Assembly: GCF_000024005.1 (NCBI RefSeq)
Contig: NC_013132.1
Span: 1,116,001-1,180,000 of the forward strand
Direction of reading: 5' to 3'
DNA from: Chitinophaga pinensis DSM 2588
Lineage (GTDB): Bacteria; Bacteroidota; Bacteroidia; Chitinophagales; Chitinophagaceae
Length of the DNA stretch: 64,000 nucleotides
In this document: one piece after another, positions 37,321 through 47,300 of the stretch
Numbering within the stretch: the first letter of the stretch is position 1
How the letters are laid out: each line of letters opens with the position of its first letter
The notes under the pieces: generated by a model
Told to the model about the DNA's origin: nothing
Seen by the model: the letters and a program-made list of their open reading frames with translations, nothing else
Databases searched by the model: none
Made by a program: the position numbers and the translations under genes

Positions 37321-38679
37321 ATGAAAATATCCAAAATCCCGGGATGTCTCCTGGCGCTGTGCATTTTGTTTGCTAACTCTGCGGCCCTGAAGGCGCAGGA
37401 TACCTGGACACTGCAACGCTCTGTAGATTATGCGCTTCAGAACAATATATCTATCAAGCAGCAGGACGTACAGAAACGTTATGCAGCGTTGACACTCAGA
37501 CAAAACCAGCTATCGCAGCTCCCCACCCTTGGCGCTGCTGTACAGGCCCAATTGGGTTCTGGTCGTAATATTGACCCGTATACGAACGTGTATGTTACGC
37601 AATCTTATTTTAACCTTGGTGGAGGTGCGAATACCAATGTTGATATCTTCAACTGGTTTGCAAAACGTAATATAATTGCTGCCAATAAATATGAGTTGCA
37701 GGCGCAGGATCGTTTCCTGGAAAAGGCAAGGAATGATGTTGCTTTTAACATTGCCAGTACCTTTCTGCAATTACTCATGAATATTGAGCAGGTGCATGTC
37801 AGCGAGTTACAGGTAAAACTGACTACTTCTCAGCTGGATAATACCAAGAAACTGGTTATTGCGGGTTCTGTTCCGGAGAGCAATCAGGCTGACCTGGAAA
37901 CCAAACTGGCGAGTGATAGTGTAACCCTGATCACGGCACAGAACAATGTGATCATGTCTACTTTGCAGATGAAGGCGTATCTCAACCTGAGCTTTGATCA
38001 GTCATATGTACCACAGATTCCGGAGAATATTTCAGAATTGAAAGTACCGAGACTGGATGAAGTAGATCCCGAGATGGTATATAGTTCTTCCCAGATGACC
38101 AACCCGCTGATAAAGGGGCATGACCTGAGAATAAAATCCCTGCAACGCGCCTATGCGGCACAGAAAGGGTATTTGTATCCCAGTTTATCTGCCAATGGCG
38201 CATTGAATACGAGTTACACCGATGTGGCGAAAGATGGGGCAACAGGTAAGACAATCGCTTTTAACCAGCAGGTAAATAATAACTTCCGTCAGTCCGCAGG
38301 CCTGACCCTGAATATTCCGATCCTGAATGGCTGGCAACAGCGTACAGCGGTACAGCGGGCGAAACTGGATATTACCAATCAGCAGCTGACCAAAGACCAG
38401 GATCTGCAAACACTGCGTCAGGATATTTATACTGCCCATGCCAATGCGGTAGCCGCGATTCAGAAATTCTCCGCATCCAGTAAGGGTGTTGATGCTTCCC
38501 AGCGTGCGTATGATTTTGCGACCAAACGGTATAACCTGGGTTTAATGAATACTATTGACTATATTACTACGCAAACTAACCTGTTTAAAGCGCAGATCGA
38601 TAAAGTATCGGCGCAATACGAGTTCATATTTAGAATGAAACTACTGGAGTTTTATAGGGATCAAAAGATCTCCCTGTAG
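37321..38679 (+). CDS. TolC family outer-membrane efflux channel
   Basis: 452 residues from ATG 37321, which begins MKISKIPGCLLALCILFAN, a clean signal peptide ending LKAQ. An earlier in-frame start at 37240 would put 27 unlikely residues in front. Two OEP repeats follow (LQRSVDYALQNNISIKQQD at the start; YDFATKRYNLGLMNTIDYI near the end), the standard TolC layout of alpha-helical barrel plus beta barrel. It should supply the outer-membrane exit for the two adaptors and ABC parts of the operon. Confidence 0.92.
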   Translation: MKISKIPGCLLALCILFANSAALKAQDTWTLQRSVDYALQNNISIKQQDVQKRYAALTLRQNQLSQLPTLGAAVQAQLGSGRNIDPYTNVYVTQSYFNLGGGANTNVDIFNWFAKRNIIAANKYELQAQDRFLEKARNDVAFNIASTFLQLLMNIEQVHVSELQVKLTTSQLDNTKKLVIAGSVPESNQADLETKLASDSVTLITAQNNVIMSTLQMKAYLNLSFDQSYVPQIPENISELKVPRLDEVDPEMVYSSSQMTNPLIKGHDLRIKSLQRAYAAQKGYLYPSLSANGALNTSYTDVAKDGATGKTIAFNQQVNNNFRQSAGLTLNIPILNGWQQRTAVQRAKLDITNQQLTKDQDLQTLRQDIYTAHANAVAAIQKFSASSKGVDASQRAYDFATKRYNLGLMNTIDYITTQTNLFKAQIDKVSAQYEFIFRMKLLEFYRDQKISL

Positions 38680-38711
38680 CGGCTCCCTCCCTTTTGAAAT
38701 AACGCCGTTTT

Positions 38712-40067
38712 ATGAAGAGAAAGACACTTTTCTGGATCCTGGGGATCATCATTGTGCTGATCGCTATTTTCGCCTTGAGCAATGCACGCAAGGATGACAG
38801 CATTAAAGTGGCTGTCGATAAGGCAGAAGATAAAAATATCATTGAGGTGGTATCTGCCAGTGGCAAGATCTACCCTGAAACAGAAGTTAAGGTGAGCTCC
38901 GACGTATCAGGCGAAATCGTAGACCTTCCGGTACTGGAAGGCGATTCTGTTAAAAAAGGACAGGTGCTGGCGCGTATCTATGCGGATGTCTATGGCTCCG
39001 TAAGAGATAAGGCGACAGCTTCCCTCAGCCAGGCACAGGCACAACTGGCGAATACTGCCGCTTCTCTCAACGCATTTAAAGCCAAACTGGAACAAAGTAA
39101 AGCTGCTTACGATCGTAACAAGGAACTGCTGGCACAGAAAGTAGTGTCCCGTAGTGAATTTGAAACTGCCGAAGCGACTTACCGTTCTGCCCTGGCGGAC
39201 TACAATGCTGCCGCAGAACAGGTGAACAGTAACCGTTACGCGGTGCAGAGCGCCAAAGCTGGTGTGACGGAAGCCAATACCAACCTCCAGCGTACGACGA
39301 TCGTAGCGTCTATGGATGGTGTGGTATCCCTGTTGCCGGTAAAGAAAGGGGAGCGTGTGGTAGGTACCGGACAAATGAGTGGTACTGAGATCATGCGTAT
39401 TGCTGATCTGAATATTATGGAAGTACAGGTGGATGTTGGTGAAAACGATATTCCCCGTGTAAAATATAATGATACTGCTATCGTAGAAGTGGATGCCTAC
39501 AGTGATCGTAAGTTCAAAGGCATTGTAACGCAGATTGCCAGCTCCAGTAAAGGTGCTGCTACTGCGTCTGCTGCGACTACCTCTTCTGCAGAACAGGTGA
39601 CCAGCTACATCGTACATATCCGTATCCTGGCCGAAAGTTATGCTGATCTGATTGATCCGGCACATCCAAAGAACTTCCCTTTCCGGCCGGGTATGAGCGC
39701 CAGTGTTGATATCCAGACCCGCAGAAAGAATAATGTGCTGGCGGTGCCTATTAATGCGGTAACTACCCGTGATGTGGTGGATAGCTCAAAAGCGGTAGGT
39801 GCGAAAAAAGAAGATCTGGCGGCAGCAAAAGAAAGCGGCAAGAATCAAAAAGAGGTTGTTTTTGTATTGCAGGCGGATAAAACCGTACGTCAGGTTATCG
39901 TAACAACCGGTGTGCAGGATGACGCGAATATTGAGATCCTGAGCGGATTGAAACCGGGAGAGACGATTATCAGCGCTCCTTATTCTGCAGTATCAAAAGA
40001 TCTTGAACAAGGAAAGAAAGTAAATGTGGTACCTAAGAAAGAACTATTCGAAGGAACCGGTAAATAG
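38712..40067 (+). CDS. HlyD/RND-type periplasmic adaptor protein (second)
   Basis: 451 residues with an N-terminal helix (TLFWILGIIIVLIAIFALS), a lipoyl domain (VSGEIVDLPVLEGDSVKKGQ), a coiled coil rich in Ala at about 95-185, LQRTTIVASMDGVVSLLPVKKGE and a beta-barrel region. An insert rich in Ala and Ser follows TQIASSSKG. The last gene of the operon, 32 bp after TolC. With the first adaptor (22310) the operon has two, so two assemblies or a mixed hexamer are possible. Confidence 0.9.
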   Translation: MKRKTLFWILGIIIVLIAIFALSNARKDDSIKVAVDKAEDKNIIEVVSASGKIYPETEVKVSSDVSGEIVDLPVLEGDSVKKGQVLARIYADVYGSVRDKATASLSQAQAQLANTAASLNAFKAKLEQSKAAYDRNKELLAQKVVSRSEFETAEATYRSALADYNAAAEQVNSNRYAVQSAKAGVTEANTNLQRTTIVASMDGVVSLLPVKKGERVVGTGQMSGTEIMRIADLNIMEVQVDVGENDIPRVKYNDTAIVEVDAYSDRKFKGIVTQIASSSKGAATASAATTSSAEQVTSYIVHIRILAESYADLIDPAHPKNFPFRPGMSASVDIQTRRKNNVLAVPINAVTTRDVVDSSKAVGAKKEDLAAAKESGKNQKEVVFVLQADKTVRQVIVTTGVQDDANIEILSGLKPGETIISAPYSAVSKDLEQGKKVNVVPKKELFEGTGK

Positions 40068-40417
40068 ATATTTCAGTAATTGTAAAAAAGGGAACGGCTT
40101 CGTGTATACGGAGCCGTTCCCTTTTTTATATATCGTTCTCCCGGATGTCTTCGACAGTCATTGTGCGGGTTAATGTGGTATTATGAATATTACTTATGGA
40201 GCTTTATTCACCAGTGAGTGAATTGAGTACTCAAAATCTTACCAAAATTGCCTGTAGAATCTACTGTTAAGACATTCATTTTTATGTTTCCGGATTAGCC
40301 TGGATGCCTTCTATTGCATGGATAATCAGCTGTTTAGGAGACACGGAAAAACTTAACATTGCCCTGTGTTAATTTAATATTAAATTTATGTTATCACATC
40401 AAATAAAGTTACATAAT
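40068..40417 (+). other. gap after the export operon
   Basis: 350 bp holding the operon terminator at 40084-40127. The remainder is AT-rich upstream sequence of the lysine-rich protein gene; no other site can be assigned. Confidence 0.4.
40084..40127. terminator. strong terminator at the end of the export operon
   Basis: AAAAAAGGGAACGGCTTCG and CGGAGCCGTTCCCTTTTTT pair over 19 bases with one mismatch or wobble around TGTATA. The T tract is part of the stem. Confidence 0.92.
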
Positions 40418-40705
40418 ATGTCAAGTACAGATACTGCGAAGCCCGCCAGACCTGCCAAATCATCCCGAAAAGAAGCTCGCGACACCATAGAAAAGAAGCT
40501 GGACCTCCTGTTGGTAGACCTGAAAAATGAGTTAGGAGATACGAAGTTCAAAAACAGAATTAAGAAAGCTGCGAAACTTTTGAGCAAAGGGTTGGACAAG
40601 AAGAAAAAGGCAGCAATCGTGAAGAAGAAAGCGACAAAGAAAGCAGTAAAGGGTGCAAAACCAGTTAAAGTGAAAGCTGAAGCCACAACAAAAGCCGCTG
40701 AATAA
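40418..40705 (+). CDS. lysine- and alanine-rich small basic protein, histone-like composition
   Basis: 95 residues from ATG 40418 (an earlier in-frame ATG at 40388 adds ten). The first half has a helical KLDLLLVDLKNELGDTKF segment, and the second half is a run of Lys and Ala (KKAIV, KKATKKAV, KPVKVKA), as in H1-like DNA-binding tails. No Cys, no signal peptide. I do not recognise a named family. Nucleic acid binding or nucleoid compaction is a reasonable guess from composition alone. It is a single-gene unit between a terminator and the GH92 gene. Confidence 0.65.
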   Translation: MSSTDTAKPARPAKSSRKEARDTIEKKLDLLLVDLKNELGDTKFKNRIKKAAKLLSKGLDKKKKAAIVKKKATKKAVKGAKPVKVKAEATTKAAE

Positions 40706-40826
40706 ATAATTGCCATCCGCTTTAAATGCGGTATCCTTTTATTTCTTGGTAATAAATAATTAACGGTCCGCCAGTAACAGTTAACTGTTATTTGTGGGCC
40801 GTCTGCTATATATTTAGGGCTTTTGT

Positions 40827-42869
40827 ATGAAAAAGTCGCTAATATATCTACTGAGCCTGCTTTCTCTAACGGCAGTTGCTCAGCAATCAGGTCAGGTGAA
40901 TGTGTTCCTGGGTTCTTCCGGGGACAACGGACAAATGTCTCCCGCTGCTTCCTATCCTTTCAGTATGGTGAGCATTGGTCCCGAAACGTATCCTTCCACT
41001 CATACAGGATATGAGTATTATGCTAAAGAATTTCTTGGATTTACCCACAACCGTATGGAGGGTGTAGGCTGCCAGGGTTGCGGTGGTAACCTGCTGCTGC
41101 GTCCTTTTCTGGGGGATGGTCCGGTAAAAGCGGATCTTATCAAGTATGAAGAGCAGGCTTCCCCTGGTTATTATCATGTAGGATTCACCAACGGTATTAA
41201 GGCATCTTTTACCGTTTATAAGAATGCAGGTCTGCATCAGTATACTTTCCCTGAAGGAAAGAAAGGGCTATTACTGGATCTCGGATTTGCCCATGTCGGC
41301 CGTTTTGTGGCCGAGGAGCATACCATAGAAGGTAATGCAGTAAGCGGATGGGTGGAATCCAGAACTACCTGTAGTGCCGGTATTTATAGAGTATATTATT
41401 ACGTAGAAACTGATCGTCCAGTAAAATGGACCGCTACGCAGGCGCATGAACTGGTAGCTGATGTAACTGATAATAACCTGGGTGTAAGGATAGGGTTATC
41501 CTCCGTTAATGCTACGTATGCAAAGGCAGCTATAACGAAGGATGCATTTGATATGGTAAAGGTTAGGAGTGAGAAAGCGTGGAATGATATGCTGGGACAT
41601 ATTAAGGTGAAAGGGGATCCTGCAAGGGAGAAGCTGTTTTATTCCCTGTTTTATCGTTCTATCCAGTCTCCTTATGTAGTATCGGAGCCAGATGGCGCAT
41701 ATGCTGCCACTAATGGTACTTTACAACACACTAACAGTAAGATGTATAATGGCTGGGCGATCTGGGATAACTACCGTGCGCAGCTACCCTTATTGTCTAT
41801 TGCTTTTCCGCAGGAATACCAGGACATGACGAACTCTATTGCAGGGTTGTATGCCCATGGTAAAAAAGACTATGCAACACTGCATGAGCCTTCCATTACT
41901 GTAAGAACAGAGCATGCTGTCGTCGTACTGCTGGATGCCCTGAAAAAAGGCTATAAGTTCGATTTTAATGCCATTGCTGACTCTGTAGAGAAGGAAATTA
42001 AAGGATTGGATTATGCGCATCCTGATAAGGCGCTGGAGTCTTCCTATGATGCGTGGGCACTGGCGGAACTCTATTATGCACAGAAAGATAAAGCCCATGG
42101 AGACCAGTATAAAGTTCAGGCGGCAGATTATAAAAAGTACTGGTTGAAAGACTTCCAGGATCTCACAAAACGAGATGTAGACCGTATGCAGGCAAGAGGA
42201 TTGTACCAGGGTACGATCTGGCAATACCGCTGGTTTGTGCCCTTCGATCTGAAAGGGTTGATGGAGCTGTGTGGAGGTGAGCAGGCATATCTTTCCCAGC
42301 TGGATGAATTCTTTGATAATGATTACTACTGTCATGCGAACCAGCCGGATCTGCAGACGCCGTTCATGTATAATGTGACCAACCAGCCCTGGAAGTCACA
42401 GGCGCTTGTTCATAAGATAGCTGTTGATACCATGGTACAGCACTACTTCAATGATAACAGTCGTGGTATCGGTTCCGAGATCGGCCCGATCTATAAGAAC
42501 CAGCCGGCAGCCTATGTCAGGACAATGGATGACGATGCCGGTACGATGTCTTCCTGGTTTGTACTGGTATCTACCGGTATATTCCCGGCGTGTATCGGTT
42601 CGCCGGTATACTACCTGAACGTGCCTTTATTTGAGTCTGTTGAATGGCAGTGGCCGGGTGCAAAACCGTTCTCTGTACAGGTGAAGAATTTTGGTCCTAA
42701 GAACGTATATATTAAAGAGGTGTGGCTGAATGGCAGGAAGCTGGACCGCAACTGGATCACGCATAGCGAGATCGCGAAGGGCGGTAAACTGGAGATTGTA
42801 GCCAGTGATCAACCAGATATGCAGCAGGGCCTTGGTAATAAATGGATAGCAGATATTACCCGCCAGTAA
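40827..42869 (+). CDS. GH92 family glycosidase-like protein with a Gln at the general-acid motif
   Basis: 680 residues with signal peptide (LLSLLSLTAVAQ). GH92 features are VNVFLGSSGDNGQMSPAASYPF at the N-terminal domain, GFTHNRMEGVGC, NGWAIWDNYRAQLP, a PWKSQALVHKI segment, and DDDAGTMSSWFVL (Asp568-570), which holds the Asp residues that activate water. Most GH92 enzymes are Ca2+-dependent exo-alpha-mannosidases. Here the motif usually read as NEP, which carries the general acid Glu, reads NQP with Gln506. It is short for the family, which is generally above 700 residues. It stands alone rather than in an obvious utilisation locus. The family is fairly sure, the substrate is not. Confidence 0.82.
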   Translation: MKKSLIYLLSLLSLTAVAQQSGQVNVFLGSSGDNGQMSPAASYPFSMVSIGPETYPSTHTGYEYYAKEFLGFTHNRMEGVGCQGCGGNLLLRPFLGDGPVKADLIKYEEQASPGYYHVGFTNGIKASFTVYKNAGLHQYTFPEGKKGLLLDLGFAHVGRFVAEEHTIEGNAVSGWVESRTTCSAGIYRVYYYVETDRPVKWTATQAHELVADVTDNNLGVRIGLSSVNATYAKAAITKDAFDMVKVRSEKAWNDMLGHIKVKGDPAREKLFYSLFYRSIQSPYVVSEPDGAYAATNGTLQHTNSKMYNGWAIWDNYRAQLPLLSIAFPQEYQDMTNSIAGLYAHGKKDYATLHEPSITVRTEHAVVVLLDALKKGYKFDFNAIADSVEKEIKGLDYAHPDKALESSYDAWALAELYYAQKDKAHGDQYKVQAADYKKYWLKDFQDLTKRDVDRMQARGLYQGTIWQYRWFVPFDLKGLMELCGGEQAYLSQLDEFFDNDYYCHANQPDLQTPFMYNVTNQPWKSQALVHKIAVDTMVQHYFNDNSRGIGSEIGPIYKNQPAAYVRTMDDDAGTMSSWFVLVSTGIFPACIGSPVYYLNVPLFESVEWQWPGAKPFSVQVKNFGPKNVYIKEVWLNGRKLDRNWITHSEIAKGGKLEIVASDQPDMQQGLGNKWIADITRQ

Positions 42870-42920
42870 TTTAACTAAGTTGCTCTTAATTAAATGAGGT
42901 GATTGCTATATAAGCTGCAG

Positions 42921-43175
42921 AGGTCTCCCAGTTAGCCATCCTTATATGGGTTAGGGCAGCTTCTGCTATGGTTCAGATACCTAGCGGACTGACCCCCGCT
43001 TTTAAGACGATTGGGCAGTGGTGGTGGGGCTATGCAGGGAAGCATTAAGGGACGTTAGCTGGTTGCAGGAGGCTGGTTAAGGTGAGCATAGGCATCTGAA
43101 CCTCCGTTGTAAGCACCGGTAGATGGATTAATTGTGAGGTAGGCGTGGGATATCTGGGAGACCTATGTTTTTTTT
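42921..43175 (+). ncRNA. candidate structured non-coding RNA
   Basis: The gap between the GH92 gene and gpsA holds nested long-range helices. AGGTCTCCCAG (42921-42931) pairs perfectly with CTGGGAGACCT (43154-43164). Inside, GGTTCAGATACC (42970-42981) pairs with GGCATCTGAACC (43091-43102) with one mismatch, and CCCC near 42993 can pair with GGGG near 43027. Eight T residues follow the outer helix at 43168-43175, like a termination tract. No open frame fits. It does not show the conserved cores of RNase P, tmRNA or SRP RNA. A 6S-like RNA or a new family is possible. Confidence 0.45.
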
Positions 43176-43255
43176 GACCGCCAGGAAAAGGAGACTTAAC
43201 GATATGGTCATATTAGCAGGTAAAATTCCTTACTTTGCGAGAAAAAGACAGATAC

Positions 43256-44257
43256 GTGAAAGCAGGTATTATTGGTAGCGGCAGTTGGGCAACAGCATTG
43301 GCCAAGATTTTAACAGATAATGGTAATCAGATTTCCTGGTGGATCCGGAATGAAGACACGATCCGCTATATGCAGCTGCGTCATCATAACAGGCATTATC
43401 TCACCTCCGTGTATTTTGACACGAATATGGTGAAACTGAGCAGCAACCTGGAAGAGGTGGTGGCTGCAAGTGATGTGCTGGTGCTGGCGGTACCTTCTGC
43501 TTTCCTGGAGGATGTGATGTTGCAGTTGTCACCTGAGGCACTGAAAGGCAAGAAGGTGGTGAATGCGGTAAAGGGTCTGGTACCAGGGAGCAACTTGCTG
43601 ATCAACGATTATCTGTCGGATATTTTTGAGCTTCCGCTGGAACAGTATTATGCGATTACCGGTCCTTGTCATGCGGAAGAGGTAGCGAATGAGAAACTGT
43701 CTTACCTGACTTTTTCAGGCTTACAGGAGTCAGCTGCACAGTCTATTGCGGATATGTTCACTAACACTTATCTGCAAACGATCGTGAATCGCGATGTGAT
43801 TGGAGTGCAACTGGCAGCGGTGCTGAAGAATATCTATGCTTTAGGTGCAGGTATTGCACACGGACTGGAATATGGAGATAACTTCCTCAGTGTATATATT
43901 ACCAATTGTTTCCGGGAGATGCAGTCTTTCCTGGAAGCGTATGGAAAAGATCATAGCGAAGCAGGTGCACATAATTATAACGCCAGCGCCTATCTGGGCG
44001 ACTTGTTAGTAACCTGTTATTCTTTGCATAGCCGTAACCGTACCTTCGGTAATATGATTGGTAAGGGCTATTCTGTGAAGGCGGCCCAGCTGGAGCTGAA
44101 CATGATTGCAGAGGGCTATTATGCCAGCAAATGCCTGTTTGAAATGAACATGGAAGTGGGTGCTTATATGCCTGTTGCGCAGGCGGTATATACTATATTA
44201 TGGCAGAACTTAAATCCACGAGAAGCCTTCCTTTCCCTTGAAAAGGGATTTATTTAA
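43256..44257 (+). CDS. gpsA: NAD(P)H-dependent glycerol-3-phosphate dehydrogenase
   Basis: 333 residues from a GTG at 43256, which gives VKAGIIGSGSWATALAKIL, the normal GpsA beginning; a TTG at 43235 would add seven residues. The enzyme reduces dihydroxyacetone phosphate to sn-glycerol 3-phosphate for phospholipid synthesis. Motifs are the dinucleotide loop GSGSWATAL, AVKGLVPG, ITGPCHAEEV and the catalytic region LAAVLKNIYALGAGIAHGL. The length is normal. It follows the candidate RNA by 80 bp. Confidence 0.94.
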   Translation: MKAGIIGSGSWATALAKILTDNGNQISWWIRNEDTIRYMQLRHHNRHYLTSVYFDTNMVKLSSNLEEVVAASDVLVLAVPSAFLEDVMLQLSPEALKGKKVVNAVKGLVPGSNLLINDYLSDIFELPLEQYYAITGPCHAEEVANEKLSYLTFSGLQESAAQSIADMFTNTYLQTIVNRDVIGVQLAAVLKNIYALGAGIAHGLEYGDNFLSVYITNCFREMQSFLEAYGKDHSEAGAHNYNASAYLGDLLVTCYSLHSRNRTFGNMIGKGYSVKAAQLELNMIAEGYYASKCLFEMNMEVGAYMPVAQAVYTILWQNLNPREAFLSLEKGFI

Positions 44258-44272
44258 CTGATTGTTAACGTC

Positions 44273-44300
44273 TTGTTAAAATAGCGATAAGATAGGATTG
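44273..44300 (+). promoter_or_regulatory. candidate promoter of the first susC gene
   Basis: TTG (44273-44275), 17 bases, then TAGGATTG, one mismatch from TAnnTTTG. It ends 47 bp before the ATG. Confidence 0.3.
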
Positions 44301-44347
44301 TAACCTTCGCAGCAGAATTCATCAACCACTAAAACTTGTATTCTGCT

Positions 44348-47300
44348 ATGCGCTACACACGTCTATGCCTACAATTCCTATCGTTAGGCGTTTTCCTTCT
44401 TTTATTTTCCGTGAGTGTGATGGCCCAGCAGGCTATCAGCGGGAAAGTAATTTCCGGGGACGACAAGCAGCCATTACCTGGTGCAACCATACAGGTAAAA
44501 GGTGCATCTAAAAAGACCATTACAGATAATGCCGGCAATTTCAGCATTCAAGCCGGGAACAGTGACATCCTTATTATCAGTAGTATCGGATTTACCACAC
44601 AGGAAGTAAGTGCTGCTCAGGCAGCCAATATCGTGCTTCCTACTGATACCCGTGGACTGGGTGAGGTAGTGGTAACTGCATTAGGTATCAAAAAAGAACG
44701 TAAAAAGTTAGGTTATTCTATACAGGAGGTGAAAGGTGAAGACCTGACTGTAGCAAGGGAATCTAACGTAGTTAATCAGCTGGCTGGTAAAGTAGCTGGT
44801 GTAACTGTAATTGGTAGCCCGTCGGGCGTAGGTGGATCCGCAAGGGTATCCATCCGTGGTGAAAGATCAGTAGATCTTAACAAGAACCAGCCATTATACG
44901 TAGTGGATGGTGTGCCTATCAGCAATGCGATCAATGGCGGTTCCGGTAGCAATAACCTGGAAGTGGACTTTGGTAACGGCGCCAGTTTCATCAACCCGGA
45001 TGATATTGAGAGCATGAACGTACTGAAAGGACCTGCTGCTGCGGCCCTGTATGGTTCCCGTGCGGCGAATGGTGTGGTAATGATCAAAACCAAATCCGGC
45101 CGCAAACAGAAAGGTCTGGGTGTGGAAGTGAACAGCAACATCACTCTGGAATCAGCTTTAAAACTGCCTGAATACCAGAAAACGTATGGTCAGGGTAACG
45201 CCAGCGGCGGTGATTTCGCCTTTGTAAACGGTGGCGGCGCTGGTTTATCAGATGGAACAGATGAAGGCTGGGGTCCTGCTTTCCGTGGACAACTGTTCCC
45301 GCAGTTCAATTCCCCTCGTACCCTGAATGGCCAGGCTATCCCTTATACAGGCGGTGACATGAATGCACCGGCAGGTAGCGTGATCACACCAAGCACCTGG
45401 GAGGCTGACAATGATAACCTGAAGAATTTCTTAGAGACAGGCAGAACTTTCACCAATAACGTAGCCCTGGTAGGCGCTAACGATAATGGTGATTTCCGTC
45501 TGAGCTATACAAATCTTAATCAGACCGGTATAGTACCTAATACTGATCTGAAAAGAAATACAACCAGTTTTTCAGCTGGCTACCATTTCACGCCAAAATT
45601 CACCGCAAAAGCATTCGTAAGCTATATCAAGAGTGAAAGTGACAACCGTCCTTCTATCAGTTATGGTACTGAGAGCATCATGTACCTGTTTAACTGCTGG
45701 TTGCCGGCTTCAGTGAGAGTAAGCGATCTGAAGCGTCTGTGGCAGCGTGGTCTGGACAACAGACAACAGTATAACTGGAACTACAACTACCATGACAACC
45801 CATATCTGACCGTATATCAGAATACGAATGGTCAGTATTATGATCGTCTGATCGGTAATGTTGTTTTAAGATATGATCTCGCCAGCTGGTTGAACCTACA
45901 GGTACGTACTGCTACTGACTGGAGCAATGAGCGTCGCGAGTATCGCAGGGCTTTCAGTACACAGCGTTTCCCTTACGGTGAGTACCGTGAAGTGAACATT
46001 GTAAATGAAGAGCGTAACACAGATTTCCTGTTCGCAGCAGATAAAGAGATCAATTCTAATTTCTCTTTCAATGCGACCCTGGGTGGTAACCAGATGCGTC
46101 AGACTTCCCGTTTCAACGAGGATATTGCTGGTCAGCTGAACATTCCTAATGTATATCGTCTGACAAACTCCCGCATTGCGCTGGTATCTAACCAGAATAA
46201 TGTTGGTAAGCGTATCAACAGTTTCTACGGATCAGCAGGAGTTTCTTATAAGAACAAGCTGTTCCTGGATGTAACCGGTCGTAATGACTGGAGTAGTGCA
46301 CTCACACTGCCGGAAGATCTGAAAGCTTTCGGACAGGAGCAGAATTCTTATTTCTATTCTTCCGTAGCCCTGAGTGCTATTATCAGCGATATGGTGAAAC
46401 TGCCATCTGTGATCAGTTTTGCGAAACTGAGAGGAAGCTTTGCACAGGTAGGTAATGATACCGATCCATTTGCCTTTACACAGACCTTTAATCGTAGCGA
46501 TCCGTTTGGCGCTTCTCAGATCTATGGCGAAACCAGCCGTTTATCTAACCTGAATCTGAAACCGGAAATCAGCAATGCCTTTGAATTTGGTGCTGACATC
46601 CGTTTCTGGCAGAATAGGGTAGGACTGGACCTGACTTATTACCAGAGTAATACAAAGAACCAGATCCTGAACATTCCTTTATCTAACACCAGTGGTTATG
46701 AAAGTCGTGTGATCAATGCAGGTTCTATCCGTAATCATGGTTTTGAGGTTATGCTGAATGTGACGCCGATCAAGACTAAATCTTTCAACTGGGATGCTTA
46801 CGTGAACTTCTCTACTAACCGCAGTAAGGTACTGGAGCTGACTGACGGTCTGACCAACTATGTAATGGCTGACAGAAACGTATCAGTAGAAGCGAGAGTA
46901 GGAGAGCGTATGGGTGACCTGTATGGTATTGGCTTCGCACGCGTACAGAACACAGATGCGAATGCACCTTACTATGATGCAAGCGGTCAGTATACCGGTC
47001 AGATGGTATTCGCAGCGAATGGGCGTCCGGTGGCTACTACCGAAAGAATCAGACTGGGTAACTATAACCCTGACTGGCTGATGGGTATCGGCAATACATT
47101 TACTTATAAAGGTGTACGTCTGAGCTGTCTGTTTGATGTGCGTCATGGCGGTAAACTCTATTCATTGACACAGACCGTAGGTCGTGAAGGCGGTATCATC
47201 AAAGAGACCCTGGAAGGACGTGCAGATGGTTATGATATGAGCAAAGCAGGCAATGGCGTGATCGGATCGGGTGTGGTACAGGCGGCAGATGGTAAGTTCA

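Noticed and set aside
42921..43175. A cobalamin or TPP riboswitch in front of gpsA
   Set aside because: Short matches exist (GGGAGACCT looks like part of a B12 box and TGAACCT like part of the TPP core), but both lie in strands of long-range helices and the other conserved elements of those riboswitches are missing. gpsA has no link to either ligand.
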